This document shows positions 44,211 through 55,036 of a stretch of DNA of 64,000 nucleotides, piece after piece. Origin of the DNA: Phaeosaccion multiseriatum (Eukaryota > Ochrophyta, other classes). A model generated the notes under the pieces. That model searched no databases and had not been told where the DNA came from. It saw nothing but the letters and a program-made list of their open reading frames with translations. Location: the NCBI GenBank assembly GCA_965112735.1, contig OZ218956.1:1178001-1242000 (forward strand). Direction: 5' to 3'. Within the stretch, counting starts at the first letter, position 1. Each line of letters opens with the position of its first letter. The position numbers were made by a program, and so were the translations under genes.

Positions 44211-45232
44211 AGCGGAGCAGCACAAGCCGGCGCTCACAGCAGCAGCAGCAGCAGCAGCAGCGGGAGGAGGAGTACGAAGACGACGAGGAGGAGGGAGGAG
44301 GGCTGTAGCCTGCGAGGGAGAGAGAGACACACACGCTGGAGCGGCAGGCAGGGGGGGGGGGGCTTGACTGCTGTACCTGAGAGGGAGGCTTGGTTGTGGA
44401 CTTGCCCCTCGCAACGACTGTTACTGCAGCGGTTGTATTCCTCCTCTCCAACCCAAGTGGTCTCTTTGTGGGGGCCGGAGTAAAGGGAGAGGCGGCGTGT
44501 CTGTGTTGCCGAAGTCCAAGGACGGACGAGAAAAGACTTATCCATGTACATAGTGGGGAAGGAAGATGGGAAGAGGTGGAGGGCGGGGTATATAAGTGAA
44601 GAGGAGGATAGGAGGCGAACATCAGAGTGCGCTGGTGCTTCGAGAGAGAGAATGAAGACGAGAGTCGTCGTGCGAAAGGGGAGGAAGGGAGAGGGACTGA
44701 AGGCTCGATACACACCGTGCGCAGCAGCCGTGCGCAGCAGTTCGACGAATGGAATGGGAGAGGTGTATTCTACCACAGCAAAGCTCACATACACAGCAAG
44801 GCAGCGCTCTGCTGACAACGGAGAGGGGACATTTTTTTTGACCTTGAGGTCCCGCCCAATTTGGGAGGGAACGAACGAAGGAAGAGGAAGGAAGGAAGGA
44901 AGGAAGGAAGGAAGGAAGAGGAAGGAAGGAAGGAAGGAAGGAAGGAAGGACGGGGGGGAGGAAGGAAGGAAGGAACGAAGGACGGGAGGGAGGGGAGAGA
45001 TGTATACGGTATTTGTGCGTCGCGCGCTGCTTGTTTGTCGTCGTGCTGGCTCTGGAGCAGCAGGGCGCAGAGCGATGGATGAAATGGAACGTCGGTTCAA
45101 AGACTGGGTTGGGTGGTGTGTACAGTCAGATTGGGTGTAAAATTAATTCACTAAATTTCAATAATCACTCCTTCCTTTCCCGAATGCCGGCCCGGGCGTA
45201 AATTTGGCAGACAATCTAGTCAACTACTTGCA
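44211..45232. other. Convergent intergenic region with (GGAA)n repeat
   Basis: About 1 kb between the 3' ends of the propeller and carbonyl reductase genes. It contains a (GCA)n run at 44241-44262, a GGAAGGAA tract at 44880-44980, and no frame with recognisable protein sequence. Confidence 0.5.
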
Positions 45233-47863
45233 CTACCACGGCTTCTCCACTTCGTCTTGCCAAAAGGCGCCCCGTGGCCCATCTTGGGGTAGCAGGAAGC
45301 CCAACTTATAGGGCGTCCTTGCGCCCTCCTCCGGAGACCTCGGGCCCCGCCCGCTTGTCATGTCGGTGTTGCAGTACCCCTGGTGGTGATGGAGGTGATG
45401 GTGATGGTGGTGACGGTGATGATGGTGGTGATGGTGGTGATGGTGGTGGTGGTGGTGGTGGTGGTGGTGGTGGTGGTGGTTGTAGATGATAAGGACGGGG
45501 GAAGGAGGTGGACCGAGTGAGGGCCTTAAACAGAGAGGGAGGTGTCTGGATAAAGCTAGTAAGCAGAGCGTGGGCAAGGGCCAAGTCCTTAGCAAGGGCC
45601 GGCTATTCTCCCCTGGCAAGGGTCGACTCTAGAGCAAGGCCGAGGGTCTATTCTTTAGTCTGCAGTAGTAGAGCCGTGGAGGAGGCAAAGAAGGTACAAA
45701 GAGCTGCACAGTCCAGGGAGAGAGAAGGTGCCTTCTAGACGGAGAAGACGGTGCAGAAAGACACAAGGTATCCCAGGCAGGCCAGCGAAACTGCAGGGGC
45801 CGTACAACATGTCATTCACTGCCATCCGCCACAACCCCTAACAATATGGCTCACGCTCATGCTCACCGGGCAACAGGCGTTGACGAGGATTTTGGGCTCT
45901 TCCCTGGCCAGGATTGTGTTGTAGGCGGTGACTGCGAGCTTGCTCATACCGTAGTTACTCGACGGCCACTTCTGCGAGGGGGGGAGGGGAGGGGAGGGAG
46001 GGAGGAGAAGTTGAGTAGCAGCACACCTCAGCACAGCGCACAGGAGAAGCGGTGAAGAGACAGCTGCGACAAGGCACATGCACACACAAACACACACAAG
46101 AGGCATACCACCTTCCACCTCTCTCGCTCTCTCTCTCTCTCTCGGCACGCCCAGCCAAGTCGTGTGGGCAACAGTAGACCAGAGCAGATCAGAGCAGCAG
46201 CAGCAGCCGCAGCAGCAGCAGCAGCAGCAGCAACCATTGAGTCAGTCAATCAATCAGTCCAAGAATCTCCCCTCCGACTCCGCCGCCTCACACCTACACG
46301 TGTGTCTCACCTCCGCCCTGTCCCTCCCATCCTTGACGGCTGTGGTGAAGCTCGTCACCATTTCGTCGAGCTCATCCTTAGTGAGAGAGGGAGAGGACAC
46401 CTTGGCCCGCTTCACAGGGTCGGCATCCATAATCCTCAAATGGCCTGTAAAGTTCGTTTACACGTGATGAGTATTGGTGGTCCACAAGGGGAAGGGGGAA
46501 GGTCAAAGGAAAAGGAAGAAGGTAGGGCCAAAGATGTACACTTCTACAAAAAGAGAAAAAAGAGTTGCTCGCTAGCTTCTTCTGCTGCGTACGGATGTCT
46601 ACTTGCTGTCCACCCATTCTCTCCAGCGGCGTTTGCTTGGGTCCTGGATAGAGTTCAAAGTGTTCCATACCTGCCATGCTTGACACAAAGACAAGCCTGG
46701 GCTCATCTGCCTTGTTCAGAAGGGGGATCATTGCTTCCGTGAAAGCTTTGGTTCCCCAATAGTTGACTTTTAGCGTTGGCTCGGCCTTGCTCCATGAACA
46801 CAAGGCACGAGTGGCAAGAGCAGAGAAGAACAAATGGGTAAATGAGAGAGAAAGGGATGGAGGGAGAGAGCAGAGAAGAACAAAGGGATAAATGAGAGAG
46901 AAAGGGATGGAGGGAGAGAGCAGAGACACACAAGAGGGAGGGAGAGATAGAGGGAGGAAGGGGGACAGAGGGAGGCAGGGGGAGAGATAGACACAGATAT
47001 AGAGGCAGGGAGAGAAAAGAGAGGGAGGGACAGACAGTGAGAGGGGGACACCAAAGAGGAATAAACAACGCCCTTCTGTATCACTCTCGTTTACTCGCTC
47101 ACTCACCTGCTCCGCGTGGGGAGTGGGGTCTGAACCCTTGAATGCCATCCCCGCATTGTTTATCAGTACGTCGCACTTGCCGTATTCAGCCTCCAATTCT
47201 TGCGCAAATTTCTGAGGAACAAAAGGGACAGGGGAAGAAACAGATGACATGTGTCAATTAAGGGGGGGGAGGAGGTAGCCAGCAGGATCCAACCCCATCA
47301 CACCACCCAGGGGGTAGCAGGTGAGTGCAAAGGAAACGGAAACGAGAAAGAAAGAAGTAGGTTCATCACCCCCACAAAGCTCCCTTGTGACTAACAGCAA
47401 GGACCACAATAAGATACATACCGATCTTGATTCCTCGTCGGAGATGTCAAGCGCCTTGAACACCACCTCCGCGACGCATTCCGGCTCCTTGGAGAGGGCA
47501 TCTGCAGCCTCCCTCCCCCGGGACTCGTCTCTGCAGGCAAGGACGCACACAGCATCCTTCTGAGCTCTCGAAATCTTGCGAGCGATTTCAAGTCCAATGC
47601 CTGCCAGTGGTAACGAAGAGGGAGTGGAAGTGAGGTGCAATGGGAAGAGAAGCAGGGAGAGAGCGGCGCTGACCACCCTCACCTTTATTGGATCCCGTGA
47701 CGACGCAGACTTTACTTGCGCTTCCGCTTGCCATTCTCAAGCCAGTAGTTGAAAACGCCCCAACACGTCCGAGGCGGCTCAGAAATAACAGCGCAGAAGC
47801 CAATGTGAAGCGGAGGACCACAGAATTAATTGACGCCGTCTGTAAAGAGAGGCCAAACTTCAT
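45233..47863 (-). CDS. CBR1: Carbonyl reductase (SDR family), plastid-targeted
   Basis: CBR1-type short-chain dehydrogenases reduce carbonyls with NADPH. Exons 47863-47683, 47600-47422, 47211-47107, 46785-46614, 46444-46311, 45971-45867 and 45379-45233 fit in frame, giving 340 residues. The cofactor motif TGSNKGIG is at about 56-63, NNAG in CDVLINNAGMAFKG, the catalytic Ser region in RLVFVSSMAG, and Tyr264/Lys268 in NYGMSK. The C-terminus NACCPGYCNTDMTSGRGPRS, then PEEGARTPYKL, is diagnostic of the CBR1 (SDR21C) subgroup. Ahead of the enzyme core (MASGSASKVCVVTG) an in-frame extension of 43 residues has a hydrophobic helix (LRFTLASALLFLSRL) followed by GAFSTTGLRM. This is a signal peptide plus Phe-containing transit motif, so plastid import is likely; the internal Met 44 could yield a cytosolic form. 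Confidence 0.93.
45384..45481. repeat. (GGT/GAT)n microsatellite in the last intron of the carbonyl reductase gene
   Basis: About 100 bp of GGTGAT and GGT repeats, reading ACC/CACCAT in the sense direction, ending at the acceptor of the last exon. Confidence 0.92.
46822..46928. repeat. About 52-bp tandem duplication in an intron of the carbonyl reductase gene
   Basis: Two nearly identical copies of a unit containing GAGAAGAACAAA, AAATGAGAGAGAAAGGGATG and GAGGGAGAGAGCA, followed by more purine-rich sequence. Confidence 0.85.
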
Positions 47864-47976
47864 GGAGGAAGGGGGCGATAGGGTGAAAGGGTGGAAGGGG
47901 TGGAGGGAATAAAGTAAAAGTAAAATCCGGGGGAAAAAAAGCACGCCAAAAAGAAAAAAAAAGGAAAAAAAACAAA

Positions 47977-48396
47977 TACTGTGATTTCGCGGTTGAGTGG
48001 CACTTTTTACGCCCAATTGCGCCCCATTAATTTTTTTTTACGCCAAATGACGACTTTTTATACGACGTTTGACGACGTTTGACGACGTTTTAGCCCCCTA
48101 TTTGACGCCCTTTTACGCCCTTTTACGCCCTTTTACGCTCTTTGACGCCCTTTTATCTTAATTCGCCTTAATTTCGTCTAAAAAAAATCACGTAAAAAAA
48201 AATCACGGAAGAGGGCGTAAAAGGGCGTCAAAGAGCGTAAAAGGGCGTAAAAGGGCGTAAAAGGGCGTCAAATAGGGGGCTAAAGCGTCGTCAAACGTCG
48301 TCAAACGTCGTCAAAAAAGTCGTCATTTGGCGTAAAAAAAAATTTATGGGGCGTAATTGGGCGTAAAAAGTGCCACTCAACCGCGAAATCACAGTA
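47977..48396. mobile_element. Palindromic MITE-like element with TA ends
   Basis: A 420-bp near-perfect inverted repeat. The left end CTGTGATTTCGCGGTTGAGT is mirrored exactly at 48375-48394, and both ends are flanked by TA. The arms continue inward as matching tandem blocks (TTTGACGACG repeats, AGCCCCCTATTTGACGCCC, TTTTACGCCC repeats) to an AT-rich centre near 48160-48200. No reading frame is present. The TA dinucleotide flanks and lack of coding sequence fit a non-autonomous Tc1/mariner-type MITE or foldback element. It lies 114 bp upstream of the carbonyl reductase start codon. Confidence 0.82.
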
Positions 48397-48640
48397 TTAC
48401 TGCCATATGACGACGTTTTTGACGACGTTTGACGACGTTTGACGACGCTTTAGCCCCCTATTTGACGCCCTTTCACGCCAGGAAGAGGGCGTAAAAGGGC
48501 GTAAAAGGGCGTAAAAGGGCGTAAAAGAGCGTCGTCAAACGTCGTCAAACGTCGTCAAAAACGTCGTCATTTGGCGTAAAAAAAAATTAATGGGGCGTAA
48601 TTGGGCGTAAAAAGTGCCACTCAACCGCGAAATCACAGTA
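48397..48640. mobile_element. Second, truncated copy of the palindromic element
   Basis: Directly abutting the first element. The interior blocks (GACGACGTTT, AGCCCCCTATTTGACGCCC, GGGCGTAAAA) and the complete right end (GTGCCACTCAACCGCG then AAATCACAG-TA at 48640) are present. The outermost part of the left arm is missing, replaced by TTACTGCCATA. This looks like nested insertion or internal duplication followed by deletion. Confidence 0.78.
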
Positions 48641-48779
48641 AAAGTCTTTTACAATAATTAATAAGAGTCTTTCCCCGTCCCCTTTCTTTCCCACCCACTT
48701 GGCCGGCAGAAATGGAGCTCCTACTACAAAAAGTTGTATCCATCTTCAGTGAAAGAGTCAGTCTTGTTAGCCTCTGCAG

Positions 48780-51700
48780 TCAGCCCTGCTGCTGCCGCTT
48801 GGGAGACGGGGGGCCGGGCACCTCAATGGGCACAACAGGGGGCTGCGAGAGAGAAGGGGAAAGAAAGGGGGAGGGGTAAGGAGGGGGCGAATAGTCAGTT
48901 AGGCAGGAGAAAAAGAGGAGCCCCACCCTCATACGCTACATGTCTCCCTCTCATGTCTCTGTCGCCCCTCCCTGTCTCCCACAAGCCCCATCAATCCATC
49001 CACACACAGACACACACGCACACACGCGCGCACACACGCGCGCACACACACACATACACACACGCCCACACACGCCGACACACACGCCCACACACACGCC
49101 CACACACACACACACACACACACACCCACCGCCACACACACACACCCACCCCTACCTTTGACTCTTTGCCGAAAACCTCGTTGAGCTGCTGAGTGACTCG
49201 GATGAAGGTGGTGCGTTTGGACAACTCACGCAGCTCCGCGGCCCCCACGTATGTACAAGTAGAGCGGATGCCTCCCAAGACATCCAGTACGGTGTTGCGG
49301 ACAGGCCCGCGGTACAGCACTTGCACGTTTTTGCCTTCGCTGCCTGAGGGGTGGAGGGAGGGAGGGAGAGAGGGAGAGAGGGAGAGGGAGAGGGGGAGGG
49401 AGGGAGGGAGGGAGGGGGGGAGGGAGGGACAGAGGGGAGGGAGGAAGGGAGGGAGGGAGGGAGGGAGGGAGGGAGGGAGGGAGGGAGGGAGGGAGGGAGA
49501 CGGCCAAGTCAAGTACTGTAACTTGCTTCCGACCAGACTACGCTACGCGGTGCTGGCAAGGGGTACAGCATAGGCGTTCGCTTGACGTTATAGGCCCTCT
49601 CGTGTGCCAAAAGCGAGTGACTTTGGCAAGGCTTTATTGCAGTCCCCCTCCCCCCCACTACCCCTTTCTCGCGGGCACGTGACGAGAGAGGCAGGAAAGT
49701 GCCCTCCTTCACCATTTGGCTCTTCGCACTCACTTCTGTACTCTGCCACTCCTCCTGCGTGCTTGTTCATGGCTGTCTGGGACGACATTCCTGCGCACAG
49801 GTGAGTGAGAGAGAAAGAGAGAGAGGGGGTGTATGTGTGTGAGAGAGAGAGGGGGTGTATGTGTGTGTGAGAGTGTGTATGTGTGTGATACAGAGAGAGC
49901 GTGTGTATGTGTGTGATACAGAGAGAGCTGCCCTTTGGTGTTGGTGGTTGGTGTGTGTCATGGAAAGAGCACCGACAGTGAGTCACGCTGACGGGGGTAA
50001 GGAGGGGAGGGTGCCTGTTGCATTGGGCCATGCGTGTGTAGATACGAGGTGTGTGTGTTGGCGCAGCGAAGAAAGGGGTGCATCGCTATCACAGAAGAGA
50101 AGAGAGCAGAGCAGAGTAGAAGCATATAAACACTGAGCGGAGAAGCAGAGCAAGGCGCAAACAGAGTCGGGAGGCGCAGCGCAACGGGGGCAGGACTTTC
50201 ACGTACCGTAGAATGACTTGTACCTGCCAGCAGAGCAGCAGCGTAAAGGTATAAAGGCAGGCCCAGCGGCAAGACACAGCAAGCAGGAGGAGGAGGAGGA
50301 GGAGGAGGAGGAGGAGGAGGAGGAGGAGGAGGAGGAGGAGGAGGAGGAGGAGGAGGAGGAGGAGGAGGAGGAGGAGGAGGAGGAGGAGGAGGAGGAGGAG
50401 GAGGAGGAGGAGGAGGAGGAGGAGGAAGAGGAAGAGGAGAGGAGGAGGAGGAGGAGGAGGAGGAGGAGGAGGAGGAGAGATGAAGAGATGAAGAGCAGAG
50501 AGGACAGGCCACGAAAGACACCGCACAACAGGAAACGGACAAGGGAAAGCAAGGCCACACATCGGCTCTCTCCTCAGAGGCAACAGACACAACATATCCG
50601 CTCTCTCTTCAGAGGCAACATAGAGACAACATATCCGCTCTCCTCTCCTGCGCTGCGTTTGTGTGCGCTTGCTTACGCGCCCGTTCGATGCCGAGTACAT
50701 GGACGTACGTAGAGACGTACCAAGTGTCTCCGATCTTGTTGAGCTCCCCTCCGCTCTCGTCATGCCCTGCGAACATTCCGCCCGCCATGATGAAGTCCGC
50801 GCCGCCGCCAAACGCCTTCGCACAAGGATAAGAGCAAGAGACGGGCGACGAAGGGAGAAAGGGACACGAACAGAGAGAAGAGGAGAGGAGAGGAGAGGAG
50901 AGGAGAGGAGAGGAGAGGAGAGGAGAGGAGAGGAGAGGAGAGGAGAGGAGAGGAGAGGCAGAGGAGTTGGAGTTCCGGTAAGACTTACGACAAAATGAAA
51001 CAAACTCGACGGGGTCTTACCCTTCCGCCCCCCATCGGAAGGGTTCGGGTGGGGTTGGCTCGTAGCTCTCCACACAGGCCCAACAAAGCAGGTAACGAGG
51101 GAAACGAAAGGATGCAGCACTTGCAGAGGACACACAAAAGATTCCCCACAACACCACACACAAATACCGTGTTTCTTTTCTCCCTCCCTCCCCCCCCTCT
51201 GCGGTCTGCCGAGTGCCTGTATGCCTCCACCCGCCTCCTCTGCTTCTCTGCTTTGATGCTCTGAATGCCTCCATGGGCCTCTCTACGTGCCTCCTCTGCT
51301 TCTCTTTGTGCTTCTGTTTGTGCCCGCCTTTTGTCTTGCCTTGGAGAAGTCTCCTGGGCAAGTGCATCCCCCATCGCTGATAATGTGTCCCCTCAGCCCG
51401 TGCGCCGCGTCAGCGCACTCCAGCACCGCGGACAGCTGAGGGTAACCCACCCCCGTCTGCTTGCGAGTCGTGCACACCGAGCCCGGCCCGATGCCCACCT
51501 GGAAACACGCACGCACACACACATACGCAGATACAGACGCACACAGACACAAACACACACACACACGCAACACACACGCACACGCGAAACACACACACGT
51601 CAGGCACGTGTGAAGAAGGACGAAAGAGATATCCAGTGGGCCCAGCCTGAGAGAGAGAGAGTGGCTGTTGTCCTGATGTCCTGATGTCTGGTAGGCCCCA

Positions 51701-53076
51701 AGCCCCCTTCCTCCTCTCAGCTCCTCTCCGTACGTAACAATCCAAACGAGCCAACAAGTCAACAAGTCAACAAGTCCACAAGTCAACGAAAAAAAACGCG
51801 ATGTGCCCACCCCCACCTTGACGATGTCCGCTCCAATGAGGATGAGCTCTTCCACCATCTCCCTGTAGTTGTCAATTGGAAGGGGGGTGGAGGAGAAGCA
51901 CCGGGGTCGGTGGGTGAGTGGGTGAGTGGGGTGAGGTGGGGGGGCGGGTTGGTGGAAGAAAGGATCAACATATGCCTCCTCCATACACATACACACACAC
52001 ACGCACGAACAGGTACTTCGGCACAACTACGTATTCTCGGACTCCCACAAGTCTATGTATATACTGCATCAAAATCTCTCACCCAGTGACGACGTTCCCT
52101 GCTATAATGGTCTTGTCGGGCTGCGCCTCTCGCACCCTGCGGACTTGGTCTGAAAAGAACTCACTTGACGAGGATGATGGGATGGGGATGTGGTGGTTCA
52201 GATTGGGGGGTTGAGCGATGGGAGGGTAGGAGAGGAGGAGGGGAGGGAGGAGAGGGGGAGATAATACGGGCATCGGGTTAGGGCAGAAGCGGGGTGGCTC
52301 ATCAATTGTGATAGTGATACTATTTACAAGGTTTATCTCTCCATCCTTCAATCCATTCCATCCATGCACACACCTGTACCCGTTGGCCACATCTAAGCAC
52401 ACAAACGCCACCTCCGGCACCTTATCCAGCACCGAGTTCACCATGTTGAGGTCACCCGCACTCGTGCCGGCCGACACCGCGACATGGGGGATGGCGACGC
52501 GACCTTCCTCCGTGGAGGCAAAGTCCTCCCACTCCTGCACGGAGTAGTGCTTGTGCATGCAGGTCACGAGCTTGTCGCGGCCCAGAGCTTTGGCCATTGC
52601 GAATGTGCCAACGGTGTCCATGTTGGCAGCCTTAGTTTGTGGGGGGGATGGAAGGGCGAGAGAGGAAGAGGGAGAGGGGGGAGGGGGGCGAAATTAGCAT
52701 CGGGCAGGGTACAGTAGGTGCTAGGAGATTTGGCTTAGTGGAACGGACGGGACGCAGAGCCGAGGTGGGCTACAGAGGCAGTGCTGGAGAGGAGTGTGAG
52801 GGATGGAGGGGGGGCAGCGAAAGGAGAGAAGAGTTTCTAGAGAAAGAAGAGGAGTGAAGGAGAAGGGAAAGCAGGTATGCCATCATGAGTCAAGCATATC
52901 GGCTTTGCATCAGCCGGACTTACCATGATGGGGACACCCGTCCAGGTCTGCTTTGACTGCTTGAAGGTAAAAGTTCGCTCCAGGGATACCTCGGACCTGC
53001 TTCGAAGCGTGGAGCGCTTGGGCCGGATGAGTACATCCTTAAAGTCCAGCTTCACGTCACTCTCAATGCGAGGCAT
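48780..53076 (-). CDS. GMPR: GMP reductase
   Basis: GMP reductase converts GMP to IMP with NADPH, releasing ammonia, and so rebalances purine nucleotides. Exons: 53076-52924, 52630-52374, 52163-52083, 51862-51817, 51498-51340, 50815-50721, 50223-50207, 49790-49734, 49343-49156, 48842-48780; total 371 residues, all in phase. Signatures: [77 protein letters not shown], the active-site loop [20 protein letters not shown] (catalytic Cys about 188), [50 protein letters not shown] and [18 protein letters not shown] and the short length separate it from IMP dehydrogenase; there is no CBS domain. The 17-nt exon (WYKSFYG junction) is required by the family sequence. The intron after 51340 has a GC-AG donor (GCAAGA). 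The last exon adds a Pro-rich tail. Confidence 0.95.
50286..50478. repeat. (GGA)n microsatellite in a GMP reductase intron
   Basis: About 190 bp; CTC repeats in the sense (minus) direction, some 60 bp upstream of the acceptor of the 17-nt microexon. It gives spurious poly-Glu, poly-Pro and poly-Ser frames. Confidence 0.95.
50568..50645. repeat. About 36-bp tandem repeat in a GMP reductase intron
   Basis: Two copies of a unit with CTCTCTCCTCAGAGGCAACA and ACAACATATCCG, plus part of a third. Confidence 0.8.
50878..50957. repeat. (GGAGA)n pentanucleotide repeat
   Basis: About 80 bp of AGGAG units in the intron upstream of the exon 50815-50721 of GMP reductase. Confidence 0.92.
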
Positions 53077-53204
53077 CCTCTTATCCTCCTTCAAGCAAAG
53101 GACTATTAAAAAGGCCGGAGAAGAATGCGATGTGAACGGGGGCGGGTGAGACGTTACTTTTAGGCACATGGCGCACGACGTTTTTTGTTTTTTGGTATCT
53201 TTTT

Positions 53205-54638
53205 TTAGGCCTCGTCATCCTCGTCGTCATCGTCCGAGCCTTCGCTGCTGCTGCCGCTACTGCTGCTACCCCCTTCCTCGCCGCTATCTTCATCCTCTGC
53301 CGAGCCTGATTCCGAGCCCGACCCCGAGCTCGACCCCGAGCCTGAGGTGCTGGAGCCTGAGCCGGAGCCTGAGCTGGAGCCCGAGCCATCATCGCTTTCT
53401 GACCCCGAGTCGGAGGAGTCGGAAGCGGACCCTGACCCTGACCCCGACCCCGACTCGGAGTCTGGCTCCGAGTCTGAGCCGCTTTCCTTGTCACTTTCGC
53501 TACCACTGCCACTGCCACTCCCAGTGCCACTCCCACTGCTAGCGGCACTACTACTCCCACTATCCTCCTCCTCTTCCTCCTCCTTCTCCTCTTGGCTCTC
53601 CTGCGCTTCCCCCCTATCGACGTACTTCTCCAACCCGTAGAGAGCCTCCATCCTCCTCCGGAGACCCAACTTGTCCATAGGAACCCCAATGCAGTCCAGA
53701 TCTCGCGCAGTGAGTCCGTGCTTGGCCAGGAAGCCCAAATCGTCATAGCCGGCCATCACAAAGGCCGGGAAGAAGGCGACAGCATCCAGGTCCCTCAGCC
53801 AAAGAGCCATCTTCTTCCGGCCTTCCTCCCGCCCCAAGGCCTGAAGCATGATGTGCAAAATGCCCTCCTCCTGAGCAACACCTGCATGGTCATCGCCTCC
53901 AACGGCTCCACTGTCCGCTTCACCTCCTCCTCTCCCGGTGCTTGGCTGAGTCTGCCTCAGCTGCTCCCTCGCCAGGCCAATGGCACTGAGCCCCGCCGCC
54001 GTCTTATCATTGGGGGACGCCCCGACCCCAACAAGCACCTTCACCACCGCCAAGTGCCGCCCCGCCCTCCCAGGCCCTCCCGCCGCCACGGCATAGTGCA
54101 ATGGGGTCATGCCGTGTGAGTCTCTGGCCGCACAGTCTGCCCCTGCAGACAACAGCAGGCTCACTACAGAGGCGTGGCCGTATCTGCAAGCAACGTGCAG
54201 GGGAGTCTGACCGGGCATGACCGGGTTGCCTCGGGGCATGTCCGGATTGGCGCCAAGTTGCAGCAGCGTCGCGGTCAGAGCGCTGTCGCCCTCTGCCGAG
54301 GCCAGGTGCAGTGGACCCCATTCCTCCCCCGGGAAGGGCTCGTCAATTTCCCCTCCCGCTCTCACCCACTCTTCCAGGGCAGAAGCCCGCTCGCCGGGGC
54401 CCCACTCTTTGTCTTTTTGCCCTCCTAGCAAGGGGTTGTTGGCCTTGTTGCTGCTGGTGCTGCGAAGCTCGCTATAAGGGAGCGGCACAGGTCTTAGCGG
54501 TAGCTCGAACTGGTGGCGGGGGTGCTGCTGCTGTCGCTGTTGCTGCTCTTCCTCCCGCTCCTGCTCCTCCCCCGCCATCATGAGCTCTGGTTCAGGGGGC
54601 TTGAACGAAACGTGCTGAGGAGGAGGCCGCGAGAACAT
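53205..54638 (-). CDS. Ankyrin-repeat protein with SAM domain and acidic Ser-rich tail
   Basis: Single-exon 477-residue protein. Residues about 100-230 contain about four ankyrin repeats ([73 protein letters not shown]). Residues about 285-345 form a SAM domain: [40 protein letters not shown] and [17 protein letters not shown]. Both modules mediate protein-protein interactions, and ankyrin-SAM scaffolds organise signalling complexes. The last about 120 residues are almost only Ser, Gly, Asp and Glu, a likely casein-kinase substrate and disordered tail. The N-terminus is Gln-rich. The gene ends 128 bp downstream of the GMP reductase start codon on the same strand and starts 398 bp from the divergent transporter gene. 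Its partner is unknown. Confidence 0.85.
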   Translation of the reverse strand: MFSRPPPQHVSFKPPEPELMMAGEEQEREEEQQQRQQQHPRHQFELPLRPVPLPYSELRSTSSNKANNPLLGGQKDKEWGPGERASALEEWVRAGGEIDEPFPGEEWGPLHLASAEGDSALTATLLQLGANPDMPRGNPVMPGQTPLHVACRYGHASVVSLLLSAGADCAARDSHGMTPLHYAVAAGGPGRAGRHLAVVKVLVGVGASPNDKTAAGLSAIGLAREQLRQTQPSTGRGGGEADSGAVGGDDHAGVAQEEGILHIMLQALGREEGRKKMALWLRDLDAVAFFPAFVMAGYDDLGFLAKHGLTARDLDCIGVPMDKLGLRRRMEALYGLEKYVDRGEAQESQEEKEEEEEEDSGSSSAASSGSGTGSGSGSGSESDKESGSDSEPDSESGSGSGSGSASDSSDSGSESDDGSGSSSGSGSGSSTSGSGSSSGSGSESGSAEDEDSGEEGGSSSSGSSSEGSDDDDEDDEA

Positions 54639-55036
54639 TAGGCTGGAGCTCTAGCCCCTTCTAATACTGCTCATAGATAGCCAAGAATAAGAGAGGGGAG
54701 GCGACGGAGGGACAGAAAGTGAAGGACGTCAGAGACAAAACGGCGTCCTATTTTTTGTTCTGTTCTGTAGAAGAGGAAAAACACGGGAAGCCAGGAAGGA
54801 GAGGAGGCATCGTCACAAAGAGGAGGAGCACAAAGGACCTACCTGAGACACGTAGCGAGATGGGAGTTTGGGCGGCAGCTACTCGCTTGTCTTTATCCCG
54901 TTATCAGTTATCAACCTGTTTTTCCTTTTTTGTTTTTTTTGTGAGAGAGTTTTGGTTTTGCGCATGTGGATTCATTGCCATATTTTTGGGTTTGGTCCAC
55001 TCATCGTGGACACACACGATCTTTAGTGAAGGCGCG
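54639..55036. promoter_or_regulatory. Divergent intergenic region, ankyrin-SAM gene and transporter
   Basis: 398 bp between start codons, with a T-rich stretch near 54920-54955. No defined element can be named. Confidence 0.4.

Noticed and set aside
47977-48640. CRISPR array or viral terminal repeat
   Set aside because: The repeats are palindromic without unique spacers, and the setting is an intron-bearing nuclear genome; a MITE or foldback element fits better.
49958-51159. Long minus-strand Leu- and Pro-rich frames
   Set aside because: They cover introns and the CTC repeat of GMP reductase and conflict with its well-supported exons.
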